Shown here: positions 9,054 through 18,161 of the stretch, piece after piece
Layout of the letters: every line of letters starts with the position of its first letter
Numbering within the stretch: position 1 is the first letter of the stretch
NCBI GenBank assembly: GCA_963931085.1
Contig: OZ006973.1
Coordinates: 744,001 to 808,000, forward strand
Length of the DNA stretch: 64,000 bases
Reading direction: 5' to 3'
DNA from: UMGS1994 sp944386155
Lineage (GTDB): Bacteria; Bacillota; Clostridia; TANB77; CAG-508
Notes under the pieces: generated by a model
Told to the model about the DNA's origin: nothing
The model's input: the letters and a program-made list of their open reading frames with translations, nothing else
Databases searched by the model: none
Translations under genes and position numbers: made by a program

Positions 9054-9654
9054 ATGCCTACAGATACTTTTTTTGGTTTATCAGATGAAAAAAAAGAAAA
9101 AATTATAGAAGCAGGAAAAAAAGAATTTGCTTCTACAACTTTTGATTTAACTTCAATTAAAAATATTTCTGAAGATGCACGGAATATCTAGAGGAAGTTT
9201 TTATCAGTATTTTGAAAGTAAAGAAGATTTATTAAAATACATAATAATGCAAGATACTGAATCTAAAAATAAAGAAATTGCAGACTTACTTAAAGAAACT
9301 GACGGAGATATATTTGAACTTTGTATATTTTTGTATGATAAGATGACAAAAAAGATTGAAAAAGATGAAAACATGATTGTTTTTAGAAAGATTTTTAATA
9401 ATATAATGCAAAGTAAAGAAAAAAGAGTTTTAGAAAATAATTTAATTGATTTTAAAATGATTTGTAAAATAATTAAATCAAATAATTTAAAAATTCAAAA
9501 TGAAAAAGAATTAGAAATATTACTTAAGATGTTAATTGATATAACTTTTAAAAGTATAATGTATTCAAAAATGAACGAAAATAAAAAAGAAGAAAGAGAA
9601 AAGTTTTTAAAAAGACTTGAATTTATTAAATTTGGGGTAATGGAAAATATATAA
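9054..9654 (+). CDS. TetR-family repressor of the ABC exporter operon, read through a +1 shift
   Basis: 199 residues when joined. The start MPTDTFFGLSDEKKEKIIEAG has AAAGGAG upstream. The N-terminal helix-turn-helix runs through DLTSIKNISEDAGISRGSFYQYFESKEDLL, the canonical TetR recognition-helix region. The frame meets CGG at codon 43, exactly before the Gly that begins the recognition helix (AGISRGSFYQYF), and continues one base on. Without the shift only a 40-odd residue N-terminus would be made, and fragment calling would begin at the GISRG part. The C-terminal ligand domain is mostly helical and Lys/Glu-rich, with no identified inducer. The palindromes in its own promoter and the downstream exporter genes suggest it controls export of a toxic compound. 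Confidence 0.85.
9180..9183 (+). other. +1 shift site CGGA in the tetR gene (GCA-C-GGA)
   Basis: The zero frame reads GAA GAT GCA CGG AAT ATC TAG and ends three codons on. Skipping C gives EDAGISRGSFYQYF, the DNA-recognition part of TetR proteins. Confidence 0.9.
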
Positions 9655-9678
9655 TAATACTTAAGAAGGAGAATATGT

Positions 9679-11952
9679 ATGTTAAAAATATTTAAAAACT
9701 TAAAAAAGTCTTTTGTTATGATTATAGTAATTATTTTACTTCTTATAGTGCAAGCAATGGCTGATTTGAGACTGCCAGAGTACACTTCTAAGATAGTAAA
9801 TACAGGAATCCAATCTAGTGGTATAGAAAACGTTGCACCAGAAGTAATTAGACAGTCACAAATGGAAAAAGTTTTATCTGTAACAAAAGATGATGAAGAA
9901 ATATTAAGAAATTATGAACTAGTAAAAACAGATGATAATTCTAAAGAAAAGTATGATGAATATTTAGAAGATTATCCAGAACTTGAAAATCAAAATTTAT
10001 ATATTTTAAAGGATAATTTAAATAAAGAAGAAATTGAATCTTTAAATGAACTGATGGCAAAACCTTTAGTTATTGTATCTTTTATAGATAGTAATCAATT
10101 AACAGATGGAATGACAGACGAAATTACTAGTGAGAACAAAGATTTAGTCGATATAGTAATCAAAGAAATTAAAGATAAAAAAATTACAGATTTGAGTATT
10201 TATAATATTTTAAATATTTTACCAGAAGAAACATCTTCAGAAATTATAGATAAAATCAATACTGAAATTGATAAAAAAGTAGGAAATATGCTAAGTCAAG
10301 CAGCAATTACTGTTACTAAAGCAGAATATGAAGCATGTAGAATAGATATGGAAAAATATCAGATAACATATCTTACAAAAACAGGACTTCAGATGCTAGG
10401 TGTTGCATTAATCAGTATGGCTGCTGCAGTTACGATAATGCTTTTATCATCAAAAGTTGCAGCAAGACTAGGTCAAGTTTTAAGAGAAAAGATATTTACA
10501 AAAGTTATGGATTTTTCTATTAAAGAATTTAGAGAATTTTCAACAGCATCTCTTATTACTAGAAGCACAAACGATATTCAACAAATCCAAAATTTAGTTA
10601 CAGTATTATTTAGAGTTGTAGTATATTCACCAATCATTGGTATTGGAGCATTTATAAGAATTATGACAAAGAGTAATACATCAATGGCATGGATAATTGG
10701 ACTTGCACTTGTTTGTATAACTGCAGTAATACTTACATTATTTATTGTTGCAATGCCTAAATTTAAGAAATTACAAGAATTAATAGATAAAATTAATTTA
10801 GTTTCAAGGGAAATATTAAATGGACTTCCTGTAATTAGAGCATTTAATAAAGAGCAAACTGAAATAAAGAGATTTGATGATGCAAATAAAAGACTTATGA
10901 AAACAAATCTTTTTGTAAATAGAACAATGAGCATAATGCTACCAGCACTTATGTTTATTATGAATGGAGTAAGTATTTTAATAATTTGGGTTGGTTCTCA
11001 TAATGTAAATGAAGGAATAATGCAAGTTGGAGATATGATGTCATTTATTCAATATACAATGCAAGTTGTAATGAGCTTTTTAATGATATCAATTATTTCT
11101 ATAATTCTTCCAAGAGCTTCTGTATCTGCTAATCGTATAAATGAAGTATTAGAAACAGAATCTAGTATTAAAGATAAAGAAGATACTATTCCATTTGACG
11201 AGAATAAAAAAGGTTTAGTTGAATTTAGAAACGTATCATTTAGGTATCCAGATGCAGATACTGAAATATTAGAAGATATTAATTTTGTAGCAGAACCTGG
11301 AAAGACAACAGCAATTATTGGAAGCACAGGTAGTGGTAAATCTACAATAGTAAATTTAATACCAAGATTTTATGATGTTACAGGTGGAGAATTAATAATA
11401 GATGGTGTAAATGTAAAAGATGTTAAGCAAAAAGATTTAAGGGATAGAATTGGATTTGTTCCTCAAAAGGGAATTCTTTTCTCAGGTACAATAGAATCAA
11501 ATATTAAATATTCTGATGAAAATATGAGTGATGACAGAATGTGCGAAGCTGCAGAAATTGCTCAAGCTACAGAATTTATAGATAAAAAGGAAAATAAATA
11601 TAATTCAGAAATATCTCAAGGAGGAAACAACGTATCTGGTGGTCAAAAACAAAGATTATCTATTGCAAGAGCTATAGCATCAGATCCAGAGATATTTGTA
11701 TTTGATGATAGTTTTTCTGCACTTGATTTTAAAACAGATGCAAAACTAAGAGAAGAATTAAGAAAGAAAACTAAAGATAAAACAGTAATTATAGTAGCTC
11801 AAAGAATAAGTACAATTTTAAATGCAGATCAAATAATAGTTTTAGAAGAAGGAAAAATTGTAGGAAAAGGTACTCATGAAGAACTAATGAAGAGCTGTGA
11901 TACTTATGTTCAAATAGCTACATCACAATTGTCAAAGGAGGAATTAGAATAA
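9679..11952 (+). CDS. ABC exporter, first half-transporter with large extracytoplasmic insert
   Basis: 757 residues: a half-transporter of the multidrug/lipid exporter type (permease fused to ATPase). One membrane helix lies near residues 10-28. An unusually long soluble insert of about 200 residues (30-230) sits between helices 1 and 2 and contains Glu/Lys-rich repeats. Further helices follow at about 235-470. The ATPase has Walker A GSTGSGKST, Q-loop FVPQKG, signature VSGGQKQRL and Walker B EIFVFDDSFSALD. The residue after Walker B is Asp rather than Glu (DDS), which marks the degenerate catalytic site common in heterodimeric exporters. This predicts a partnership with the next gene. Its stop overlaps the next start (TAATG). 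It is co-transcribed with tetR, 24 bases upstream. Confidence 0.88.
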   Translation: MLKIFKNLKKSFVMIIVIILLLIVQAMADLRLPEYTSKIVNTGIQSSGIENVAPEVIRQSQMEKVLSVTKDDEEILRNYELVKTDDNSKEKYDEYLEDYPELENQNLYILKDNLNKEEIESLNELMAKPLVIVSFIDSNQLTDGMTDEITSENKDLVDIVIKEIKDKKITDLSIYNILNILPEETSSEIIDKINTEIDKKVGNMLSQAAITVTKAEYEACRIDMEKYQITYLTKTGLQMLGVALISMAAAVTIMLLSSKVAARLGQVLREKIFTKVMDFSIKEFREFSTASLITRSTNDIQQIQNLVTVLFRVVVYSPIIGIGAFIRIMTKSNTSMAWIIGLALVCITAVILTLFIVAMPKFKKLQELIDKINLVSREILNGLPVIRAFNKEQTEIKRFDDANKRLMKTNLFVNRTMSIMLPALMFIMNGVSILIIWVGSHNVNEGIMQVGDMMSFIQYTMQVVMSFLMISIISIILPRASVSANRINEVLETESSIKDKEDTIPFDENKKGLVEFRNVSFRYPDADTEILEDINFVAEPGKTTAIIGSTGSGKSTIVNLIPRFYDVTGGELIIDGVNVKDVKQKDLRDRIGFVPQKGILFSGTIESNIKYSDENMSDDRMCEAAEIAQATEFIDKKENKYNSEISQGGNNVSGGQKQRLSIARAIASDPEIFVFDDSFSALDFKTDAKLREELRKKTKDKTVIIVAQRISTILNADQIIVLEEGKIVGKGTHEELMKSCDTYVQIATSQLSKEELE

Positions 11953-13816
11953 TGGAAAATAATAGTGGAAAAACAGTTCAAATGCCTCCTAGAAGACGGA
12001 CCTTTAGGAAGAGGTAGAGGTGTAGGAGCAGTTGAAAAAGCAAAGAATTTTAAAGGTACACTTGGAAAATTAATAAAAAATCATTTATCACAATATAAAT
12101 TTAGATTATTTATAGTATTTTTATTTGCTATAGCAAGTACGATATTTTCAATAGTTGGACCAAAAATATTAGGAAATGCAACTACTGAAATATCAAAAGG
12201 TATAATGTCTAAGATTGCAGGATCAAGTGGTATTGACTTTGGAGTAGTAGGAAATATTTTGTTAACAGTTTTAGCTTTATATGTTATAAGTGCATTATTT
12301 TCATTTATTCAAGGAATGATAATGACTGGAGTTGCACAAAAGCTAACATATGATTTAAGAGATGATTTATCAAGAAAAATTCATAAATTACCAATGAACT
12401 ATTTTGATAAAAATACAAATGGTGAAGTTTTATCTGTTATAACAAATGATATTGATACATTAAGCCAAAACTTAAATCAAAGTGTTACACAGATAATTAC
12501 AGCAATATGTACAGTAGTTCGGAATATTAATAATGATGATTACAATAAGTATTCCAATGACTATTATTTCACTATTAATACTTCCGCTTTCTGCTTTAAT
12601 TTTAAAAATTATTGTAAGCAAATCACAGAAATATTTTAAAAGGCAACAAGATTTTTTAGGACATGTTAATGGTCAAGTAGAAGAAGTATATGGTGGGCAC
12701 TTAATCGTAAAAGTATTTAATGGTGAAGAAAAATCATTAAAAGAATTTAAAAGGGCAAATGATGAACTATATAAATCTGCTTGGAAATCACAATTCTTAT
12801 CTGGATTAATGCATCCACTTATGAATTTTGTTGGAAATGTTGGATATGTATGTGTTGCAATATTTGGTGGATATTTAGCTATAAAAGGAAAAATATCAAT
12901 AGGAGATATTCAAGCTTTTATCCAATATAATAAACAATTTACTCAACCAATTGGCCAAATAGCTCAAATTTCTGGTAACTTACAATCAATGGTTGCCGCA
13001 GCTGAAAGAGTATTTGAGCTCTTAGAACAAGGTGAAGAAAAGGATTCTAAAGAAGATCCTGTAGATATTGATAATCTTAAAGGAAACATTGAGTTTGATC
13101 ATGTTAAATTTGGTTATACAGATGATAGAATTATAATTAAAGATTTTTCAGCAAAAGTAAAAGATGGACAAAAAATAGCAATAGTTGGACCTACTGGAGC
13201 TGGAAAGACTACAATAGTAAAACTTCTTATGAGATTTTATGACTTAAATAGTGGAAAGATTAGTATAGATGGTTATGATATAAAAGAATTTAAAAAAGGT
13301 ACTATCCGTAAAAAGTTAGGCATGGTGCTACAAGATACATGGCTTTTTAGTGGAAGTATAAAAGATAATATAAAATATGGAAGACCAGACGCATCAGATA
13401 ATGATGTAATAGAAGCTGCAAAAGCAGCACACATTCATCATTTTATAAAAACTCTTCCAAATGGTTATAATATGGTTCTAAATGAGGAGACAAGTAATGT
13501 TTCAGCAGGTCAAAAACAATTATTAACAATTGCAAGAGTAATTTTAGCTGATCCTAAAATATTAATATTAGATGAGGCAACAAGTTCTATAGATACAAGG
13601 ACTGAAATACAAATACAATCTGCAATGGATAACTTAATGAAAGGTAGAACAAGTTTTATAATTGCGCATAGATTATCTACAATAAAAAATGCGGATCTTA
13701 TTTTAGTAATGAATGAAGGAGATATAGTAGAACAAGGAACTCATGATGAATTATTAAAAAAAGGCGGATTTTATTCTAAATTATATAATTCTCAATTTGA
13801 AGTTGAAGAAGAATAA
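11952..13816 (+). CDS. ABC exporter, second half-transporter with two +1 shift sites
   Basis: About 620 residues when read through two shifts. It starts MENNSGKTVQMPPRR at an ATG that overlaps the previous stop. The zero frame meets CGG at codon 16 and continues one base on as GPLGRGRGVGAVEKAKNFKG. A second CGG inside a membrane helix (codon 190) is passed the same way (TVVGILIMMITISIP). Both shifts are in the same direction, so a single compensating error does not explain them. The ATPase has Walker A GPTGAGKTT, signature VSAGQKQLL and Walker B ILILDEATSSID with the catalytic Glu, so this half provides the hydrolytic site. Together with the first half it forms a heterodimeric drug/peptide exporter under TetR control. 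The last 36 bases around its stop recur at 14869-14904. Confidence 0.88.
11997..12000 (+). other. +1 shift site CGGA, first in the second exporter gene (AGA-C-GGA)
   Basis: The zero frame runs CCT CCT AGA AGA CGG ACC TTT AGG AAG AGG TAG. Skipping C gives PPRRGPLGRGRGVGAVEK, an N-terminal stretch rich in Pro, Gly and Arg, leading into the permease domain. Confidence 0.88.
12520..12523 (+). other. +1 shift site CGGA, second in the second exporter gene (GTT-C-GGA)
   Basis: The zero frame reads GTA GTT CGG AAT ATT AAT AAT GAT and loses the membrane helix. Skipping C gives VVGILIMMITISIPMTIISL, a clean transmembrane helix. Confidence 0.9.
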
Positions 13817-13838
13817 AAGTAAAAAGATATAAAATAAA
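13803..13838. repeat. direct repeat copy 1: 3' end of the exporter gene
   Basis: 36 bases covering the last codons, stop and first downstream bases of the exporter gene are identical to 14869-14904. The copies flank a decayed KilA-N gene. Confidence 0.8.
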
Positions 13839-13870
13839 GCATATGATTAAGAATCATATGCTTTATTTTT
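13836..13870 (+). terminator. terminator of the tetR-ABC operon
   Basis: The arms AAAGCATATGATT and AATCATATGCTTT with a 3-base loop are followed by ATTTTT. Confidence 0.85.
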
Positions 13871-13940
13871 ATGAAAAAGAAAAATATTCTATTGACAATA
13901 GAACATATGTTTTATGAAATTGACAAAAGGATGTGATATT

Positions 13941-14733
13941 ATGAAAAATTTTGAAGTCTTAGATACAAGAATAAATTATTATAACGAAGGTAATGAAGAT
14001 TACATATCTTTGACAGATATGCTAAAATCAAAAGATGGTGAATTTTTTATTTCAGATTGGTTGAGAAATAGAAATACAATTTAATTTTTAGGAATATGGG
14101 AAGAATTGCATAATCCTAATTTTAATTATGGCGAATTCGCCATAATTAAAAGTCAAGCAGGTTTAAATAGTTACAAAATAAGTGTTAAAGAGTAGGCAAA
14201 TAAAACAAATGCAATTGGAATAGTTGCAAAGACAGGAAGATATGGAGGAACTTATGCACATAAGGATATAGCATTTGAGGTGGATTAGCCCTAAATTTAA
14301 AATATATTTAATTAAAGAATTTGAAAGATTAAAACAAGAAGAACAAAAAGAATTAGGATGGAATGCAAAGAGAGATTTAGCAAAAGTTAACTATAGAATA
14401 CACACTGATGCAATAAAAAATAATTTAATACCTAAGGAATTAACTAGCAATCAAGTAAATTTAGTATACGCAGAAGAAGCTGACGTATTAAATATGGCTT
14501 TATTTGGAATGACAGCAAAAGAATGGAAAGAAAAGAATCCGAACAAAAAAGGAAATATAAGAGATTACGCAAGCATAAATGAATTAATATGTTTAGCAAA
14601 TTTAGAAAATACAAATTCAATATTTATAAATGAAGGAATGCAACAATCTGATAGATTATATAAATTAAATCAAATAGCAATTTCACAAATGAAAATATTA
14701 ACAAAGGATAGTGAAACAAAATTATTAAAATAA
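13941..14733 (+). pseudogene. decayed KilA-N domain gene
   Basis: Read in pieces, this matches the phage and mobile-element KilA-N domain family: YISLTDMLKSKDGEFFISDWLRNRNT, FLGIWEELHNPNFN, GRYGGTYAHKDIAFE, WISPKFKIYLIKEFERL. It carries in-frame TAA (14083) where a sense codon is expected between NTI and FLGIWE, a TAG where Trp is expected (SVKE*ANKT), and a small deletion with frame change near 14277. The 3' half is open from 14275 to 14733. None of these lesions involves CGG, so it is ordinary decay. It lies between duplicated exporter-tail sequences and looks like an insertion relic. Confidence 0.8.
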
Positions 14734-14752
14734 AATGAAAAGGAGAAAGTGA

Positions 14753-14824
14753 ATGAAGGAATGTTTAATTGAAGAAATAAAAGCATTAATTAGGGAAAAT
14801 GATATGTTTGGAACTTATAAATAA
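14753..14824 (+). CDS. 23-residue open frame after the KilA-N relic
   Basis: ATG at 14753, preceded by AAAAGGAG at good distance, encodes MKECLIEEIKALIRENDMFG and three more residues. It may be a remnant of the inserted element or a real small peptide. I do not recognise it. Confidence 0.3.
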   Translation: MKECLIEEIKALIRENDMFGTYK

Positions 14825-15093
14825 TATTATATAATAAATTTTCTTTTCTCAAAGATATACGACACAATTTGAAGAAGAATAAAAGTAAAAAGATATAAAA
14901 TAAACTATTTACAATGTTAGGATAATTTTATAAAATCAATTTAACTGATGTATATCTTTCAATAGAAATTGAATTTGAAGTGGATGCAAATGGAAAGGTG
15001 TCATATAGTAATCCAATTTTAGTGTAATATTATAATAAGAACAAACGATTAATATAAGTTTTATAAATAAGTATTGAGATGGGAGAATAATTA
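14825..15093. other. gap with exporter-tail repeat and a broken coding remnant
   Basis: It contains the second exporter-tail repeat (14869-14904) and a frame open only from 14926 to 15027 (KINLTDVYLSIEIEFEVDAN then GKVSYSNPILV), which looks like the C-terminal end of a lost protein. The methyltransferase Shine-Dalgarno lies at the end. Confidence 0.4.
14869..14904. repeat. direct repeat copy 2: exporter tail
   Basis: Identical over 36 bases to 13803-13838 and in the same orientation. It is detached from any exporter gene, 1,066 bases downstream of the first copy. Confidence 0.8.
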
Positions 15094-16008
15094 ATGGATA
15101 AAAATCAAATCATTCCATATTTCCTAGAAGATATGTTAAAAGAGCAATATGGTGAAAAAACGACAAAAAGAATAATAGAAGGTTACAGTCAAAGGAGAGT
15201 TATTAGTTTTAGAGTAAATAACTTAAAAAATAATTATAAAAAAATAGAAGAAGTTCTTAATGAAAAAAACATTAAATTTGAAAAGATAATATGGAGTAAA
15301 GATGCTTTTATAGTAAAAGATGTTTCTCAAAATGTTATAGAAGAATTAGATATTTATAAAAATGGTGAAATATATATTCAAAGCTTATCTTCAATGTTAC
15401 CACCAATAATACTTGATCCAAAAGAAGGCGAAGATATTTTAGATATGACAGCAGCTCCAGGAGGAAAAACTACACAAATGGCATCAATGACAAATAATAA
15501 AGCAAATATAACTGCATGTGAAATGAACTCTATTAGGGCTGAAAGATTAAAATATAATATTGAAAAACAAGGAGCTTCTAGAGTATTTTGTTTAGTAAAG
15601 GACTCAAGAAAATTAGAAGATTTTTTTTCTTTTGATAAAATATTGCTTGATGCACCTTGTAGTGGAAGCGGAACATTAAGTATTTATGATAATAAAACAG
15701 AAAAATATTTTACAGAAAAACTTATAGAAAAATCAATAAGAGCCCAAAGTTCTTTACTAAGAAAAGCTACAAAGCTTATTAAAATGGGAAAAGAATTAGT
15801 ATATTCAACATGTTCTATATTAGATGTTGAAAATGAAAATATAGTAAATGAGATTTTAAAAGATAATAATTTTGAAATAGTTCCGATTAAATTTGATGGA
15901 ATGGAGAATTTACCTTTGCTTCCAACTAAAATAAAAGGAACTTTATGCATTATGCCAAATGAATTATATGAAGGATTTTTTGTTGCTAAAATAAGAAGGA
16001 TAAAATAG
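15094..16008 (+). CDS. rRNA cytosine-C5 methyltransferase (NOL1/NOP2/Sun family)
   Basis: 304 residues. The family transfers a methyl group from SAM to cytosine-5 of rRNA (RsmB/RsmF type). Visible motifs: SAM-binding DMTAAPGGKTTQMA (about residue 125), the catalytic-loop DAPCSGSGTL with the Pro-Cys pair, and the nucleophile block YSTCSILDVENE. A short N-terminal region (residues 1-90) holds the RRVISFRVN block typical of the family. At 304 residues it is shorter than RsmB or bacterial RsmF because the C-terminal RNA-binding extension is absent. It follows the KilA-N relic and is followed by a foreign gene, so it is probably monocistronic. The exact target base cannot be told from sequence. 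Confidence 0.85.
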   Translation: MDKNQIIPYFLEDMLKEQYGEKTTKRIIEGYSQRRVISFRVNNLKNNYKKIEEVLNEKNIKFEKIIWSKDAFIVKDVSQNVIEELDIYKNGEIYIQSLSSMLPPIILDPKEGEDILDMTAAPGGKTTQMASMTNNKANITACEMNSIRAERLKYNIEKQGASRVFCLVKDSRKLEDFFSFDKILLDAPCSGSGTLSIYDNKTEKYFTEKLIEKSIRAQSSLLRKATKLIKMGKELVYSTCSILDVENENIVNEILKDNNFEIVPIKFDGMENLPLLPTKIKGTLCIMPNELYEGFFVAKIRRIK

Positions 16009-16036
16009 ATATACAAATAAAATACATTAGTAAAAG

Positions 16037-16065
16037 TTTACATAACTTCAAAAAAGTGTTATACT
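16037..16065 (+). promoter_or_regulatory. promoter of the foreign NTPase-like gene
   Basis: TTTACA, a 17-base spacer and TATACT lie 32 bases before the ATG, followed by Shine-Dalgarno TAGGAGG. Confidence 0.65.
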
Positions 16066-16096
16066 ATTTAATAGCAAAAAATAGGAGGAATAGACT

Positions 16097-16837
16097 ATGA
16101 AGAATATTGAAACAATGGATTTTGCTAAAACATGGAGACACTTTCAAGAAACTACTTATGCAGGTGTGACTGAGGAATTTGCTAGTTATGCAGGTTCTCT
16201 TACAAGATGCGATGTTCAGGATTTCCGGGGTAAACCTTTTGACAAGGGATTGCTTGACAATTGCATAAAGAAAAACAGGTTTATCCTAATAGACGGGACG
16301 AGTCTTGCTGGAAAGTCAAGTTTTGCGAAAAAAATAGCAGAGGAGTATGGCATAAATGTTGTAGATGTTGACGAGTATTGCCTCAGATGGCTCGAGGAGA
16401 TAACAAAAAAGCCACTTTCAAGAGACGCTATGATCAGAAAAGTTCTGGAATTTCCAAAAGAAGCAGCAGAGCGCATCACAAATGAACTCGAAAGTATTGT
16501 TTTAAGTCAAAGTGATGGGGGAAAGAAAGCAGTTATTCTCATTGGAGTGTTTATCTACGACATGCAAAGATTTGTAACTTTAGACAAGATAGGGCGACAT
16601 TTTAGCGGAGTTACGTCGATTCTTCTTTATGAACCTTTAGAAACTCTTAAAAAAAGGTTTATAAAAAGAGGGAGGGAATATTCAGGCGATTTTCGCTCAG
16701 AAAATTTTGATAAGGTTAGAAAAGATTTTAATGTTGTGAATCTGATGCTGAAGAGCCAGTTGACGAAGAAATATCTGGGAATCGGTGCTACAGAGTCATA
16801 CGTGCTTGATTCAAAATCTACGTCAGTGTTCGGTTAA
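16097..16837 (+). CDS. P-loop kinase-like protein of foreign composition
   Basis: 246 residues. FILIDGTSLAGKSSFAKK is a Walker A motif, followed by VDVDEYCLRW and a LID-like KKRFIKRGREY stretch, so it resembles small P-loop nucleotide or nucleoside kinases. The substrate is not clear. Codon use differs sharply from neighbours (CTC, GAC, CTG, GCG, CGC, TCG appear), while flanking genes are A/T-biased. It contains an in-frame CGG (16226-16228, codon 44, followed by G) that must be read in the normal frame; a +1 shift there soon reaches a stop. It is a stand-alone cassette with its own promoter and a GC-rich terminator, which suggests lateral acquisition. The donor cannot be named from this. Confidence 0.65.
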   Translation: MKNIETMDFAKTWRHFQETTYAGVTEEFASYAGSLTRCDVQDFRGKPFDKGLLDNCIKKNRFILIDGTSLAGKSSFAKKIAEEYGINVVDVDEYCLRWLEEITKKPLSRDAMIRKVLEFPKEAAERITNELESIVLSQSDGGKKAVILIGVFIYDMQRFVTLDKIGRHFSGVTSILLYEPLETLKKRFIKRGREYSGDFRSENFDKVRKDFNVVNLMLKSQLTKKYLGIGATESYVLDSKSTSVFG

Positions 16838-16848
16838 GAGTCAAAAAA

Positions 16849-16907
16849 GGCACAGTGCTTATGAAAGAGATGTTATTACATATCTTAAGTCACTGTGCCA
16901 TATTTTT
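16849..16907 (+). terminator. terminator of the foreign kinase-like gene
   Basis: A long two-part hairpin: GGCACAGTG pairs with CACTGTGCC, with an inner CTTATG.../...CTTAAG stem, followed by ATATTTTTAT. Confidence 0.8.
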
Positions 16908-17007
16908 ATAACAAAATTAAATAAAATATCATTTTGTCCTTGAAAAAGAGGATTCGTATAGATATAATGGTTATGAATTATTTTTACAAAAGTTAAGGAG
17001 AAGAAAG

Positions 17008-17667
17008 ATGGAAATTTCAACAATTATTTTTTTAGTTATACTTGCAGTTTTTGTAATTGCAGTAATAGTTATTTTCAATAAGATAGTAAAAGCTTTAAAT
17101 GAGAATATAGGAGCTTTTAGCAATGTTGATGTTGCTCTTAAGAAAAGATATGATTTAATACCAAATTTAGTTTCTACGATTGAAGAATATACTAATCATG
17201 AAGATAAAGTATTTACTGAAGTTACAGAATTAAGAGAAAAGTTAAAAGAAAGATTACCTGTAAGTAAAAGACAAAAGTTAGAAGATAAATTATCAGAAGT
17301 AATGAAAAATGTATTTATTGAAGTTGAAAATTATCCAGAGATTAAAGCCGGTGAAAACTTTTTAGCACTTCAAAAAGGACTTGAAGAAGTTGAAAAAGAT
17401 ATAGAAGATGCTAGAAAACATTATAATGAAACTACTAGAAATTATAATGTTCTGATTCAAACTTTTCCAAATAATGTTTTAGCAAAATTATTTGGTTTTA
17501 AACAAGCTGAATATTTCGAAGTAGATTTTATCACTAGAGAAAATGTAAATGTTGATTTTAATAGTGATGAAAAAAATGAAAAAGAAAATAATAATGTTGA
17601 TGATGAAAATCATGTAAGTAATAATCAAGATGAACAAAAAAATGATGTTGAAGATATAGAAAAATAA
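17008..17667 (+). CDS. lemA: LemA family membrane protein
   Basis: 219 residues. An N-terminal membrane helix (IIFLVILAVFVIAVIVIF) is followed by the LemA core: NVDVALKKRYDLIPNLVSTI, then helical FTEVTELREKL, and the late RNYNVLIQTFPNNVLAKLFGF block, which is diagnostic of the family. The C-terminal 40 residues are a low-complexity Asn/Asp/Glu tail. LemA proteins have a short external N-terminus and a helical bundle; their molecular role is not well established. It is monocistronic, with Shine-Dalgarno AAGGAG and a terminator 16 bases downstream. Confidence 0.88.
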   Translation: MEISTIIFLVILAVFVIAVIVIFNKIVKALNENIGAFSNVDVALKKRYDLIPNLVSTIEEYTNHEDKVFTEVTELREKLKERLPVSKRQKLEDKLSEVMKNVFIEVENYPEIKAGENFLALQKGLEEVEKDIEDARKHYNETTRNYNVLIQTFPNNVLAKLFGFKQAEYFEVDFITRENVNVDFNSDEKNEKENNNVDDENHVSNNQDEQKNDVEDIEK

Positions 17668-17682
17668 TAATAATGATATTAA

Positions 17683-17718
17683 TAAAAAGATGAGTTTTTA
17701 AGTTCATCTTTTTATTTT
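17683..17718 (+). terminator. terminator after lemA
   Basis: AAAAAGATGA and TCATCTTTTT arms enclose a loop and end in TATTTTG. Confidence 0.8.
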
Positions 17719-17935
17719 GTGCATTTCTTATATTTATATTTATTATTTTATTATGTTATATTTTCTTTTATTTTATTTTTATTATTTAATATTAATTGTA
17801 TATTACTTTGTATATTTTAATATGTTATTTTTAATAAATTTTTATAATTGAATTTTAGTTAAATTGTATTAAAAAACGATATAAAAAAGTAGTTAAAAAT
17901 GTGCTAAAATACTAGATTTTTTAGGCATTTTGTGG

Positions 17936-17941
17936 TATAAT
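17936..17941 (+). promoter_or_regulatory. extended -10 element before the Fic module
   Basis: TGTGGTATAAT lies 40-50 bases before the antitoxin ATG. The 217 bases before it are almost pure A/T with no gene. Confidence 0.5.
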
Positions 17942-17981
17942 ATTATTGTAGCGTTTTTAAAAAAAGAAAGGAATTATTATT

Positions 17982-18149
17982 ATGAATAAAGAAGAGAAAT
18001 TTTTTTATGATATTGATAATATGAAAATAGATTTCGCTATAGAAAATATGACAATAACTGATGAAGATATAAGAATGCTTAAGATGTATTCTGATAATGA
18101 AATATCTTTTGAAGATATGATAAATAATGCAAAGAATTCTATTTTATAA
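17982..18149 (+). CDS. small antitoxin of a Fic toxin-antitoxin pair (VbhA-like)
   Basis: 55 residues, MNKEEKFFYDIDNMKIDFAI onwards, with Shine-Dalgarno AAAGGAA. It lies 12 bases before the Fic gene. The layout (helix with ...DFAIENMTITDEDI, then MLKMYSDNEISFEDMI) matches VbhA-type antitoxins, in which a helix with a (S/T)xxxE(G/N) motif blocks the Fic ATP site. Here the motif is DxxxEN, so the Ser/Thr is replaced by Asp. The inhibitory Glu that pairs with the second Arg of the Fic motif is present. The assignment rests on gene order and this motif. Confidence 0.72.
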   Translation: MNKEEKFFYDIDNMKIDFAIENMTITDEDIRMLKMYSDNEISFEDMINNAKNSIL

Positions 18150-18161
18150 AAGGAGTTTTAA

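Noticed and set aside
13941..14733. TAA and TAG inside the KilA-N gene as recoded stops
   Set aside because: Each occurs once, along with a deletion and frame change, in a mobile-element relic. Native genes end normally at TAA and TAG, so ordinary decay is the simpler reading.
16226..16228. CGG in the foreign kinase-like gene as an eleventh shift site
   Set aside because: Skipping C leads to an early stop and destroys the Walker A region; the zero frame is open and sensible.
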